Shown one piece after another: positions 1 to 9,086 of a stretch of 64,000 nt of DNA. The translations under genes were made by a program, and so were the position numbers. Within the stretch, counting starts at the first letter, position 1, and each line of letters begins with the position of its first letter. Where the stretch lies: positions 30,280 to 94,279 of the forward strand of contig NZ_JARFYM010000026.1 in NCBI RefSeq assembly GCF_030272705.1. The letters run 5' to 3'. This DNA is from Rhizobium mayense (GTDB lineage Bacteria > Pseudomonadota > Alphaproteobacteria > Rhizobiales > Rhizobiaceae). The notes under the pieces are model-generated. The model ran no database searches and was not told where the DNA came from. It worked only from the letters and a program-made list of their open reading frames with translations.

Positions 1-1072
1 TCGGCAACGGATGCTGTTGGCTCGCGGCGGGTGTCTGCGTCTGTGGCACCTGGTTCCGCTGTATTTGCGGCGGTGGAACAGGGAGCTGTTGCGCCGGCTG
101 CTGGTCGTTGGCGTCCTGCGGCTGCTGTTCCTTCATCAGCACTTCGATATCAGTATTCGTGCCGGCGGCGACAGTGAAGTCGCGTTGGTAAATCTTGTCC
201 TTGTTGCGGGCAACCGCGGTGTATTGGCCTTCCGCAAGCACCATGGTCGGGAAGGCGCTGAGGCTTTCCCCGACGATATCTCCGGCGGAGGTCAGGATCG
301 ACCAGGCGGTATCGGCTATCGCCTCTCCGCCCTTGTCCGACACCAGCTTGAAAGTGATCTTCGCCGCTCTGTGCTGAATCGTCGCTTCGGTCACCTTGCC
401 GGCTTCCACCTGGATATCGGCACGAATGACGGCATTGACGGCACCATATTCGGAGACGACGTGATAGGTGCCGGCGCTGAGGCCCACCAGGGTGTTCGGC
501 TTGACATCGGACATGACAAGGCCGCGCTCGCCGTCTTCCTTCGCATCGCTGGAATAGATCGAAAAGCTCAATTCATCCGGCGGAATACGTACGTCGGAGC
601 CGGAGACGGCATTCAGCACCATGCCGCCGGCGTCGAGTACCATGGTCTGTTTTTGCAGTACGCCGCTTTCAGGCACGGTCAACTTCTTGGTGACGCCGGC
701 GCGGCCGAATGAGACGTTGACGAAATAATCGCCCGGGGCGAGATGGAAGGCCGCCGAACCGCCTTTCGAGCTCGCGACCAGCGGCAGCTTGCCGTCAGCG
801 CCGGCGAAAGGACTGAAGACGTACCAGGAAAGGCCCTGCAATTGCGCGCCGGCGTCAGGCGCCAGCTTGGCCTCGAGCGAGACGTCGCGCAGCGTTTGAC
901 CGGAGGAATGTTCGCCGCCGGGCGCGATGAACGCGTTGAGCTTCGGCATCTTCACGCTGCCGTCGAGCTGCTTGAATTCCTTGAAGGCATCTTCCGCCGA
1001 GGCAATGGTGCTCAGGGTCGCGAATATCGCGAAACCCGTGACCAAAAGGCGCGCGGATGAAATGCCTGACAT
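1..1072 (-). CDS. Exported protein of unknown function, 3' end outside window
   Basis: The frame starts at ATG 1072 and is still open at the left edge, so about 357 N-terminal residues are visible and the C-terminus is missing. Residues 1-26 look like a signal peptide (hydrophobic core, then an IASA cleavage site), so the product is probably periplasmic or outer-surface. The mature part has no catalytic motif that I recognise. It contains several similar beta-type segments of the kind LAPGDYFVNVSFG, SAGTYHVVSEYG and AEGQYTAVARN, which suggests tandem Ig-like or carboxypeptidase-regulatory-like modules. It ends, as far as visible, in a Gln/Pro-rich stretch. The neighbour on the right diverges. 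Coding is well supported by the long open frame and signal peptide; the function is unknown. Confidence 0.75.
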   Translation of the reverse strand, partial: MSGISSARLLVTGFAIFATLSTIASAEDAFKEFKQLDGSVKMPKLNAFIAPGGEHSSGQTLRDVSLEAKLAPDAGAQLQGLSWYVFSPFAGADGKLPLVASSKGGSAAFHLAPGDYFVNVSFGRAGVTKKLTVPESGVLQKQTMVLDAGGMVLNAVSGSDVRIPPDELSFSIYSSDAKEDGERGLVMSDVKPNTLVGLSAGTYHVVSEYGAVNAVIRADIQVEAGKVTEATIQHRAAKITFKLVSDKGGEAIADTAWSILTSAGDIVGESLSAFPTMVLAEGQYTAVARNKDKIYQRDFTVAAGTNTDIEVLMKEQQPQDANDQQPAQQLPVPPPQIQRNQVPQTQTPAASQQHPLP

Positions 1073-1182
1073 GAGTTCCCACCCGATTGACTTCCGGTAA
1101 AACACAGGCCACTTCAAGACCAATGCCGTGGCAAATTCAAGACCCACGTCCTCCCGCGCATGAAAATGAAAGCAATCATTCC

Positions 1183-1770
1183 ATGAAAACCGATATCAAG
1201 CTGGTCGACTATCTGGCGGTGCGCCGATCCATTCCTGCTTTTCAAATGACCGAACCCGGCCCAGACAAGGCCGAAATCGAAGATATCCTGCGGCTCGCTT
1301 CACGCGTCCCGGATCACGGCAAGCTGGCCCCCTGGCGATTCATCGTCTATCGCGGCCAAGAGCGGGCGCGGATCGGCGAAGAGCTTTTGAAGCTGGCGCA
1401 GGAAGCCAAGCCTGACCTGTCCGAAGAGATGATCCAGGTCGAGCGCACGCGCTTTACCCGCGCTCCAGTCGTCATCGCCGTCGTCAGCAAGGCGGGGCCG
1501 CATTTCAAGATTCCGGAATGGGAACAGTTGATGTCAGCCGGTGCGCTCTGCCTCAACCTGCTAATCTCGGCCAATGCGCATGGCTGGGTATCAAACTGGC
1601 TGACCGAATGGTTCGCTTATGACGAGCGCGCCTATCCGCTGCTTGGGGTCCAACCGGGAGAAAAGGTCGCCGGCTTCATCCATATCGGCTCTTCGACCTT
1701 CCCGTCGACGGAACGCCCGCGACCGGAATTGACGGAGACCGTGACCTGGATCGGCGGCGAGGACACGTGA
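1183..1770 (+). CDS. Nitroreductase family protein
   Basis: A 195-residue protein of the FMN-dependent nitroreductase fold, which reduces nitro groups, quinones or similar acceptors with NAD(P)H in the cytoplasm. The N-terminal RRSIPAFQ segment and the PDHGKLAPWRFIV segment are the usual FMN-phosphate-binding regions; SAGALCLNLLISANAHGW is the conserved dimer/FMN helix, and the C-terminal GFIHIG strand is also typical. I chose ATG 1183, where family similarity begins, although the frame is open to an ATG at 1087. It overlaps the flavin-reductase-like gene by one base (TGATG), so the two are translationally coupled, and that neighbour may supply reduced flavin or act on the same substrate. The substrate is unknown. 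Confidence 0.88.
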   Translation: MKTDIKLVDYLAVRRSIPAFQMTEPGPDKAEIEDILRLASRVPDHGKLAPWRFIVYRGQERARIGEELLKLAQEAKPDLSEEMIQVERTRFTRAPVVIAVVSKAGPHFKIPEWEQLMSAGALCLNLLISANAHGWVSNWLTEWFAYDERAYPLLGVQPGEKVAGFIHIGSSTFPSTERPRPELTETVTWIGGEDT

Positions 1771-2375
1771 TGTTCTACACGACAGACACAAATCAGCATG
1801 GCTTGGCCTATGATCCCTTCAAGGCCATCGTTGCGCCAAGGCCAATCGGCTGGATCGGCAGCAAGGGCAGGGACAGTTCGCTAAACCTGTCGCCTTACTC
1901 TTTCTTCAACGCGGTCAGCGACCGGCCGAAGCTAGTGATGTTCTCGTCGATGGGCCGTAAAGACAGCGTCCGCAATGTCGAGGAAACCAATGTCTTTACC
2001 GTCAATCTCGTCAGCCGCAACCTCCTCGAAAAGATGAATCATTCATCTATCGCCGTGCCCTATGGCACCGACGAGTTCTCGCTGGCCGGACTGACCGCGA
2101 AACCCGGCAGGCTGGTCGACGCTCCCTATGTCGCCGAAGCCTTCGCCGTATTGGAATGCCGGGTGACGGAGGTCATGCGGCCCAAGGGCCCAAATGGCGA
2201 GCCATCGGAAAATATCATGGTCTTCGGACAGGTCGTCGGCATCCATATCGATGAAACGATCATTCGGAATGGCCGGCTCGACATGGCGCTCGCACGGCCT
2301 GTCGCGCGCATGGGCTATATGGACTACAGCGAGGGCAGCGACGTCTTCGAACTGCTGCGGCCGATAGCGCCATGA
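1770..2375 (+). CDS. Flavin reductase-like (FMN-binding split barrel) protein
   Basis: A 201-residue protein of the flavin reductase-like FMN-binding family. The N-terminal YDPFKAIVAPRPIGWI segment and the following NLSPYSFFNAVSDRPKLV segment are the signature of the split-barrel flavoproteins that bind FMN and often provide reduced flavin to a partner oxygenase. No second domain is present. ATG 1770 overlaps the stop of the nitroreductase gene; a GTG at 1767 in the same frame is an alternative start. The overlap indicates an operon of two flavoenzymes. The physiological substrate cannot be read from the sequence. Confidence 0.85.
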   Translation: MFYTTDTNQHGLAYDPFKAIVAPRPIGWIGSKGRDSSLNLSPYSFFNAVSDRPKLVMFSSMGRKDSVRNVEETNVFTVNLVSRNLLEKMNHSSIAVPYGTDEFSLAGLTAKPGRLVDAPYVAEAFAVLECRVTEVMRPKGPNGEPSENIMVFGQVVGIHIDETIIRNGRLDMALARPVARMGYMDYSEGSDVFELLRPIAP

Positions 2376-2504
2376 TATGGGCGCCGTCTCGTTGGCGCAT
2401 TAGTGGTTAATAAACAAGGTAAACGACCCGTAAACCTTTCATCACTAACGTATCTGATGTGAGTTTGCGGGTCGGGAATCGTCCCGCCGATATCGGGGCG
2501 TTAC

Positions 2505-3644
2505 GTGATCATAGAAGCATTTCTCCGTTGGGCCGAGACCGCCAAGGCAGAGAGCAGGGCGAGGGCGGCCAATGCTCTCGGTCGCGCTTATCTGCAATCG
2601 GAAATGCCGCAAGAAGAGCGTGCCGCCGCCGAGATGGCGATGACGTATTTGCTCGACGATCCGTCGCCGCGCGTACGCGCGGCCCTTGCCGAAGCCGTGG
2701 CGCGTTCTCCGAATGCCCCGCGCAACGTCATCCTGTCTCTGGCAGAGGACCAACCTGAGATCGCCGGGCAGGTCATTCTTTTGTCGCCGGTGTTCACCGA
2801 AGCCGATCTTGTCGACCTTGTGCTACGCGGCAGCAGCGTGACGCGTGTCTTGATCGCCTCGCGCGGGCGAGTGTCGCGATCGGTTTCCGCCGCACTTGCA
2901 GAAATCGGCGGCGAGATCGAAATCCTTTGCCTGCTGGAAAACGATGGCGCCTCTTTGTCGCGCGCGTCGTTGAGACGGATTACCGAGCGCGTTGGCGACA
3001 GCGCCGAGATCCGCGGTCTGCTTCTTGATCGCGACGCTTTGCCTTCGGATGTTCGCCACCTGCTGATGCGGCATGTCGGCGAGGCATTGGCAGGCTCAAA
3101 TCTGGTCCAGGCCATGATTGGCGCGGCCAGATTGCAACATGTGAGTCGCGAGGCCAGCGAGGCTGCCACGGTTTCCATGGCCGGGACGGTACAGCACGAG
3201 GATGTTCCCGATTTGGTCGAGCACCTGCGGCAGGCCGGCTGGTTGACGCCGGCCTTCCTCATGCATGCGCTCTGTTCTGGCAAAGTGGACTTCTTTGCCA
3301 GCGCGATTACCAACCTTTCCACCTGTGACGAACGACGCGTCCGCTCCATCCTTTCCACCGGCCGCGTCTTTGCCGTCCGCGCGCTTTATGAGTCCGCAGG
3401 CTTGCCGCGCGACATCAGTACCGTCTTCGTCGAGGCGACATTGATCTGGCGTGAGGCGTCGCGCAAGGATGGCAGCACCATGCTGGAACATGTTTCGGCC
3501 CGGTTGATGCGTAAATTCCGTCTTGCCGCACAATCTCCCGCCGCTGCAATTCAACTGCTCGATATGGTGGAGAAGCTCGCCAATGCCGAGCGGCGACAGA
3601 CGGCGCGGACATTTGCCGCGCTGGCGGCTCTTGCCGCAGCGTGA
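2505..3644 (+). CDS. DUF2336 domain-containing protein
   Basis: A 379-residue, mostly alpha-helical protein of the DUF2336 family, which is widespread in Rhizobiales and has no established biochemical function. The start is GTG 2505 (M-I-I-E-A-F-L-R-W-A-E-T); the FLRWAETAKAESRARAANAL opening is characteristic of the family. The first 130 residues contain HEAT-like helices with DDPSPRVRAALAEAVARS and AEDQPEIAGQVIL. No signal peptide or membrane segment is visible, so it is probably cytosolic. The gene stands alone; the acetyltransferase gene follows after a short gap on the same strand and may share its transcript. Confidence 0.82.
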   Translation: MIIEAFLRWAETAKAESRARAANALGRAYLQSEMPQEERAAAEMAMTYLLDDPSPRVRAALAEAVARSPNAPRNVILSLAEDQPEIAGQVILLSPVFTEADLVDLVLRGSSVTRVLIASRGRVSRSVSAALAEIGGEIEILCLLENDGASLSRASLRRITERVGDSAEIRGLLLDRDALPSDVRHLLMRHVGEALAGSNLVQAMIGAARLQHVSREASEAATVSMAGTVQHEDVPDLVEHLRQAGWLTPAFLMHALCSGKVDFFASAITNLSTCDERRVRSILSTGRVFAVRALYESAGLPRDISTVFVEATLIWREASRKDGSTMLEHVSARLMRKFRLAAQSPAAAIQLLDMVEKLANAERRQTARTFAALAALAAA

Positions 3645-3677
3645 TATCTTTCGTGCATGTGTCTTTTGGGATTTACC

Positions 3678-4142
3678 TTGCCGCTGACCATTACCATTGA
3701 ATCACCGCGCCAGGACGGTGTTATCCGTCTCCTCGATATGTCGAGTGCTTATGCACAATCGCTCTATCCGCCGGAAAGCAATCACTTGTTGGACCTCGAG
3801 TCACTGGAGAGGCCCGAGGTGACCTTCTGGGTCGCAAGGCTCGATGGCGATATTGTCGGCTGTTGCGCGCTGGTCGAGGCGGATGATGGAACCGCAGAAA
3901 TCAAACGGATGTTTGTCGACCCGCTGGCCAGGGGACGCAAGGTGGCGCAGATGCTGATGGAAGCGCTGGAAGAGACGGCGACAGAAAAAAATCTGACGGC
4001 ACTACGGCTCGAAACCGGCGTACTTCAGCCGGAGGCAATCGGGCTCTATCGCAAGGCAGGCTACACCGAGACTGAACCTTTCGGCAGCTACGAGGCTGAT
4101 CCGCTTAGCCTGTTCATGGAAAAGACGCTTCCGAAAAGCTGA
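3678..4142 (+). CDS. GNAT family N-acetyltransferase
   Basis: A protein of about 154 residues with the GNAT acetyl-CoA fold. The IKRMFVDPLARGRKVAQML segment holds motif A (R-x-x-G-x-A type pyrophosphate-binding loop, here ARGRKVA), and LRLETGVLQPEAIGLYRKAGY is motif B with the usual YRKAGY turn. The acceptor substrate is unknown. I place the start at TTG 3678 because a GGGA sequence lies seven bases upstream and the protein then begins MPLTITIESP; an in-frame ATG at 3657 has no visible ribosome-binding site and would add seven residues. It follows the DUF2336 gene by a short gap. Confidence 0.85.
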   Translation: MPLTITIESPRQDGVIRLLDMSSAYAQSLYPPESNHLLDLESLERPEVTFWVARLDGDIVGCCALVEADDGTAEIKRMFVDPLARGRKVAQMLMEALEETATEKNLTALRLETGVLQPEAIGLYRKAGYTETEPFGSYEADPLSLFMEKTLPKS

Positions 4143-4205
4143 TGAGCCTGGCTTCAAATGTTTAGAGCGACTTTTCCGCGTTCAAATGAGAGCGTGGCGC
4201 TATTA

Positions 4206-5384
4206 TCAGCCGTCAGAGCCATCCCGGATACGCAGCTGCAGTTCCGGCTCCTGGGCGTGCTGTTCCTCGGTCAATTCCGCCTCACGGATCCATTCACGCC
4301 AGATGGCGACGATGATGGCCATAAGCACTGGGCCAATGAAAAGACCAAGGAAACCCATGGTCTTGACGCCGCCGACGAGGCCGAAAAAGGTCGGCAGGAA
4401 GGGCAGCTTGATCGGACCGCCAACGAGCTTCGGCCGCAGTGTCTTGTCGACAACGAAAAGCTCGACGGTTCCCCAGATGAACAGCCCGATACCGGCCCAA
4501 TGCGAGCCGCTGGCAATCAGATAGATGGAGACCAGCGACATGGACAGCGGCGCGCCACCGGGCACCAGCGCCATGACCCCGGTCAGAACGCCGAGGGTGA
4601 CCGCCGAAGGCGCGCCCGCGATCCAATAGGCGACACCAAGCACGACGCCTTCGCCGATAGCGATCAGTGTCATACCCATGACCGTGGAGCTGATCGTTGC
4701 GGGGATCACGCGAGAGATCCGCTCCCAGCGGTTCGGCAGGATGCGTTCACCCAAGAGATCGACCTGTCGGACGAAATTCGCCCCATCGCGGTAGATGAAG
4801 AACAGGGCGATCAGCATGAACAGCAACGTCAGCACGACATGGAAGGCGCCGCCGCCGGCGGCAAGCACTGCCCGGTAGATATTGCCGATGTGAGCGCCGC
4901 TGACGAGCTGTGCCAGTTCGCCGATGGAACCTGGACTGCCGACATATTGCGTCCATTGATCGCCAAGCCAGGAGCCGACGATCGGCAGCGCCAGTATCCA
5001 CTGTGGCGGCGGGGCACCGTCGCGGTTGACGTGCACCGCCCAGGCAAACCATTCGCGGACTTCGCCGACCATATAGATGGCCGAGAGCACGATCGGCAGC
5101 ACCAGGAAGGTCACGATAAAGGCGATGGCGATGGTCGCCGCAAGCGTCGTATTGCCGTTGGTGCGGCGTACGAGGTCACTGTAGAGCGGCCAGGTAGCGA
5201 AGCCGATCACCGCGGCAGCCAGCACCGGGACGAGAAAACCGTAGAAGAAATAGATGCCGGCAGCCGCAATCAGGATCAGCAGCCAACGCGCTGCTGAAAT
5301 CGACGGAATAAGGGCCATGCGGGCGGGTGCGGTCGGCCCGAGCCACCGCGGTTCCCTCGGCTTATGACGTTCGAATACACCCAC
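4206..5384 (-). CDS. AI-2E/PerM family transporter
   Basis: A 392-residue integral membrane protein of the AI-2E transporter (PerM/YhhT) family. It has about eight hydrophobic segments: an N-terminal pair (WLLILIAAAGIYFFYGFL and following), one around TLAATIAIAFIVTFLVLPIVL, then a soluble loop with ILALPIVGSWLGDQW, then a C-terminal group ending FLGLFIGPVLMAIIVAIWREW. The GGPIKLPFLPTFFGLVGG and FIGPVLMA segments are conserved in the family. Known members export small molecules or act as Na+/H+ antiporters; the substrate is not predictable here. The frame begins at GTG 5384; an internal ATG at 5318 (MALIPSISAARW) just before the first membrane helix is an alternative. The gene is convergent with the acetyltransferase. 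Confidence 0.85.
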   Translation of the reverse strand: MGVFERHKPREPRWLGPTAPARMALIPSISAARWLLILIAAAGIYFFYGFLVPVLAAAVIGFATWPLYSDLVRRTNGNTTLAATIAIAFIVTFLVLPIVLSAIYMVGEVREWFAWAVHVNRDGAPPPQWILALPIVGSWLGDQWTQYVGSPGSIGELAQLVSGAHIGNIYRAVLAAGGGAFHVVLTLLFMLIALFFIYRDGANFVRQVDLLGERILPNRWERISRVIPATISSTVMGMTLIAIGEGVVLGVAYWIAGAPSAVTLGVLTGVMALVPGGAPLSMSLVSIYLIASGSHWAGIGLFIWGTVELFVVDKTLRPKLVGGPIKLPFLPTFFGLVGGVKTMGFLGLFIGPVLMAIIVAIWREWIREAELTEEQHAQEPELQLRIRDGSDG

Positions 5385-5523
5385 CGGACTTGCTTCACTC
5401 TTTTTATTAGATCAACCGGTTATGGGGTATGATCTAGGCTGTTTCAAGGGCCACCACCCGAAAGCCTATATAATCCGTTGTCGTGACAGCCGGACGACTA
5501 CCGATGCGAGAGTGGACCGCCGA

Positions 5524-6657
5524 TCATTGCGGCCGACGGATCACCTTGAAGGCAAAGAACTGCGTCTTCTGCGTCGGATTGAAATTGTTGTCGGCAACGA
5601 AGATCAGCACATCCGTGCCGTCCTTCGCCTTGCCGAAGGTGACACCCTCGATGTTATCGGGCGCAAGACCGAGCGCGCGCAGATCCATCACCTGCGTTTT
5701 GCGCACTGGCACGATGCGCTGATCGGTCTTGGCCAGAGAAGGAATGTTCGACACATCGGTCGCGCCGTCGAGATCGAACATGTTGATGACGACTGAGTTG
5801 CCGACATCTTGCGCATAACCGCGTTCGATCGACAGCGCGTGCCGGTCGTCCAGCGCAAGGATCTCCGACATGCCGAAGTCACTCCAGCCGCCGGGTTTGG
5901 CAGCCGCCTGCGGAATCGGCGATACCGGATAGACATATTGCGCCTTTTGCTCGCCCGTGGCCGCTTCGTAGCGAATGAGGCGGGCGAGCGCGCCGTTGGT
6001 CAGGGTCGTCATCGGCCCGTCCTGATAGAGCGCGGATTCCATGCCGACGAGAAGGTCGCCACCGGAGAGGAAGGTCAGGTTTTCAAAAGCGAGATTATCG
6101 CGGATGCCCGTGCTCTTGTCGGCGGTCGGCGCAAAGCCCGAGGGCAGCGGCAGTTCGCGCACGAAACTGCCGTCGCGATTGGCGACCCGCACGAAAGGCG
6201 GCAGAAGTGCCTTTCCGTCGCCTTCGCTGCTCCAATAGATGCCGTCCTTGCCGATGCGGATCGATTCAGAATCGACCGTACGAATGGCGAAAGGCTGGCC
6301 GTTCTTGTCCTTCAGAGTGACGTGATCGAGAACGGTCACGCCCTTGAGGCCGGCGGCGCTGACATCGATGTCGAGATCGTAGAAGCGCGCCGGCGCTTTT
6401 TCGGAGCGGTCGTCGCTGATGGAGATGTAGTGGCCGGTCGAAGGATCGAAATCGATGCCCGAGAGACCACCGACTTCAGCGCCGTTTTCCATGAAACCTG
6501 TCGCAATGTCGTATTCGCCGAGATAGGAGAGGCTGATGCCCGCCTTGCAGTCACCGAAGGGGCAGGGAACGTCGATCACCGTGCCGATATCCGTGGCGCG
6601 GGCAGCGGAGCCGACGAGAAGAGCGGCGGCGGCAGTCATCAAAAAGGGCTTCAACAT
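5524..6657 (-). CDS. Exported esterase-like / phytase-like domain protein
   Basis: A 377-residue protein with an N-terminal signal peptide (MLKPFLMTAAAALLVGSAARA). The remainder matches the 'esterase-like activity of phytase' domain: a beta-propeller-like protein with GGLSGIDFDPSTGHYISISDDR near residue 65, DSESIRIG near 130, YWSSEG and a second NLAFENLTF segment. Family members are periplasmic phosphatases, esterases or phytases, but substrate and activity are rarely shown. The gene is transcribed away from the AI-2E transporter promoter region and follows parE on the same strand with a gap of about 165 bases. Its start at ATG 6657 is supported by the signal peptide. Confidence 0.82.
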   Translation of the reverse strand: MLKPFLMTAAAALLVGSAARATDIGTVIDVPCPFGDCKAGISLSYLGEYDIATGFMENGAEVGGLSGIDFDPSTGHYISISDDRSEKAPARFYDLDIDVSAAGLKGVTVLDHVTLKDKNGQPFAIRTVDSESIRIGKDGIYWSSEGDGKALLPPFVRVANRDGSFVRELPLPSGFAPTADKSTGIRDNLAFENLTFLSGGDLLVGMESALYQDGPMTTLTNGALARLIRYEAATGEQKAQYVYPVSPIPQAAAKPGGWSDFGMSEILALDDRHALSIERGYAQDVGNSVVINMFDLDGATDVSNIPSLAKTDQRIVPVRKTQVMDLRALGLAPDNIEGVTFGKAKDGTDVLIFVADNNFNPTQKTQFFAFKVIRRPQ

Positions 6658-6822
6658 GGCGATATCGTCACATCCGGGTTAGCGAGTTGGCGGGTTCACG
6701 AGTTGGCAGGTTCGCAGAGATGCCGCATCTATGCATCCGCCCGTGACGCTTTCGTTACGGATGTCGATTAATTCGATAAAAATATCGCGTGGTCGTTCTG
6801 CCGCGACGGCGAACCGTGACTG

Positions 6823-8886
6823 TCAGATATCTAGATTCTCGGCAAATGCCGCGCGCTCCTGGATGAACCGGAAACGGGCATCGGCCTTGGTGCCCATGAG
6901 ATTATCGACGGCTTCACGCGTGCCCTCGAAATCCACCTCGTCGATCTCGACGCGGAGCAGCGTGCGTCTCGCCGGATCCATCGTCGTTTCCTTGAGCTGG
7001 GCCGGAAGCATTTCGCCGAGGCCCTTGAAGCGACTGATCTCGATCTTGCCCTTGCCCTTGAACTCGGTCTCCATCAGCTCCAGCCGATGGGCGTCGTCGC
7101 GGGCGTAGATGGATTTCTGCCCCTGCGTGATCTTGTAGAGCGGCGGCACGGCTAGGAAGAGATGGCCGCCACGGATCAGCTCAGGCATTTCCTGATAGAA
7201 GAATGTGATCAGCAGCGAGGCGATATGGGCACCGTCGACGTCGGCATCGGTCATGACGACAACACGTTGATAGCGAAGATCCTCTTCGCGATATTTCGAG
7301 CGCGTGCCGCAACCTAGCGCCTGGACGAGATCGGCGATCTGCTGGTTGGCGGACAGCTTTTCGCGGCCGGCGCTGGCGACGTTGAGGATCTTGCCGCGCA
7401 ACGGCAGGATCGCCTGATTGGTGCGGTTGCGCGCCTGCTTGGCGGAGCCACCGGCCGAATCACCTTCCACCAGAAAGAGTTCGGCGCCTTCCGCGGTATT
7501 TTGCGAGCAATCGGCGAGTTTGCCCGGCAGGCGCAGCTTGCGCACGGCCGTCTTGCGATTGACTTCTTTTTCCTTGCGGCGGCGCAGGCGTTCCTCGGAG
7601 CGCTCGATCACCCAATCCAGCAGCTTTTCGGCCTCGGCCGGATTGTCGGTGAGATAATGATCGAAGGGATCACGCAGCGCGTTTTCGACGATGCGCTGCG
7701 CCTCGACCGTCGCGAGCCTGTCCTTGGTCTGGCCGACGAATTCCGGTTCGCGGATGAATATGGAAAGCATGCCGACGCCGGAAATCATCACGTCGTCTGT
7801 GGTGATGCCGGCCGCACGCTTGTTCTGCGTCATCTCGGCATAGTTCTTCAGCCCCTTGGTCAGCGCGATGCGCAGGCCTGCCTCGTGCGTGCCGCCTTCC
7901 GGGGTGGGGATGGTGTTGCAATAGGAATGGATCTGCGGATCGCCGCCGTACCAGGTGATCGCCCATTCCAATGAGCCGTGGCCGCTGGCTTTTTCCGACT
8001 TGCCGGCGAAAATCTCGCGCGTGACGGTGAACTCATTGCCCATCGTCGCCTTGAGGTAATCCTTCAGGCCGCCGGGGAAATGGAAGACGGCCTTTTCGGG
8101 AAATTCGGCGCCCGCCGGCACCAATTCGGGATCGCAGCTCCAGCGGATTTCGACGCCGCCGAAAAGATAGGCCTTGGAGCGCGCCATGCGGAAAACGCGG
8201 GCGGGATCGAACCTGGCATGCTCGCCGAAAATCTGCGGATCGGGATGAAAACGGGTACGGGTGCCGCGGCGGTTATGGACATCGCCGAGCTCTTCCAGGC
8301 CGCCCTGCGGAATGCCGCGCGAAAAGCGCTGGCGATAGAGCTTGCGATTGCGCGCCACCTCGACCTCGAGATCATCAGACAACGCATTGACGACGGAAAC
8401 GCCGACGCCGTGCAAGCCGCCCGAGGTCTCATAGGCCTTGCCGTCGAATTTGCCGCCTGCATGCAACTTGGTCATGATGACTTCGAGCGTCGACTTGCCC
8501 GGCACCTGCGGATGGTTTTCGACAGGGATGCCGCGGCCGTTGTCGGTGACGGTCAGATAGCCCTTCTGGTCGAGATAGACTTCGATGAAATCGGCATGGC
8601 CGGCGACGGCCTCGTCCATGGAATTGTCGATGACTTCGGCGAAAAGGTGATGCAACGCCTTCTCGTCCGTGCCGCCGATGTACATGCCGGGGCGCATGCG
8701 CACTGGCTCCAGTCCTTCGAGGACGCGGATCGAATTGGCGCCGTATTCTTCGGAAGTCGAGGTTGTCGGCGCTGAGCGCGGTGCCGGAGCGGCCACAGGC
8801 TTTTCAGCCTTGACGGCCGGCTTGTCTGCCGCTTCCGGTTTCGGGGAAAGGGGCAGTCCGGAGAAGAGATCGTTGCTGTTATCCAT
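6823..8886 (-). CDS. parE: DNA topoisomerase IV subunit B
   Basis: ParE is the ATPase subunit of topoisomerase IV, which decatenates daughter chromosomes together with ParC. The 687-residue protein has the GHKL ATP-binding domain (ADFIEVYLDQKGYLTVTDNGRGIPV, then SGGLHGVGVSVVNALS), the transducer domain, and the TOPRIM domain with ELFLVEGDSAGGSAKQ and the metal-binding DADVDGAHI motif, then the C-terminal tail. It is classed as ParE rather than GyrB because of length, the absence of the GyrB insert and its N-terminal MDNSNDLFSGL; parC is not in the window. I chose ATG 8886 (MDNSNDLF); an upstream in-frame ATG at 8919 would add 11 residues and has no better ribosome-binding site. Confidence 0.93.
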   Translation of the reverse strand: MDNSNDLFSGLPLSPKPEAADKPAVKAEKPVAAPAPRSAPTTSTSEEYGANSIRVLEGLEPVRMRPGMYIGGTDEKALHHLFAEVIDNSMDEAVAGHADFIEVYLDQKGYLTVTDNGRGIPVENHPQVPGKSTLEVIMTKLHAGGKFDGKAYETSGGLHGVGVSVVNALSDDLEVEVARNRKLYRQRFSRGIPQGGLEELGDVHNRRGTRTRFHPDPQIFGEHARFDPARVFRMARSKAYLFGGVEIRWSCDPELVPAGAEFPEKAVFHFPGGLKDYLKATMGNEFTVTREIFAGKSEKASGHGSLEWAITWYGGDPQIHSYCNTIPTPEGGTHEAGLRIALTKGLKNYAEMTQNKRAAGITTDDVMISGVGMLSIFIREPEFVGQTKDRLATVEAQRIVENALRDPFDHYLTDNPAEAEKLLDWVIERSEERLRRRKEKEVNRKTAVRKLRLPGKLADCSQNTAEGAELFLVEGDSAGGSAKQARNRTNQAILPLRGKILNVASAGREKLSANQQIADLVQALGCGTRSKYREEDLRYQRVVVMTDADVDGAHIASLLITFFYQEMPELIRGGHLFLAVPPLYKITQGQKSIYARDDAHRLELMETEFKGKGKIEISRFKGLGEMLPAQLKETTMDPARRTLLRVEIDEVDFEGTREAVDNLMGTKADARFRFIQERAAFAENLDI

Positions 8887-9086
8887 GGAACTGTTCAGAT
8901 TTGTCCTTGAAGGGGTCATACCCCAAAATCACCGCATTTGCCGTCAGTTTCGCGAATCACCGTGATTCTGCCAGAAACGATGCGCGAGCGCGATGGCGCC
9001 CCAGTGACGGGGCAAATTCGGAAAAAAGATTTGCGTTGCCGGGCTGCGGATGGCAAGCCCGTGGGCCTATCGAGGGAAGTGTCCGC

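Noticed and set aside
11..712. Plus-strand open frame of 233 codons at the left edge
   Set aside because: It lies antisense to the exported protein, whose frame has a signal peptide and good codon pattern; the plus frame is arginine/glycine-rich and has no ribosome-binding site.
4158..5297. 379-codon plus-strand frame opposite the AI-2E transporter
   Set aside because: Extremely Asp/Arg/His/Gln-rich composition typical of an antisense shadow; the minus strand encodes a clear membrane protein.
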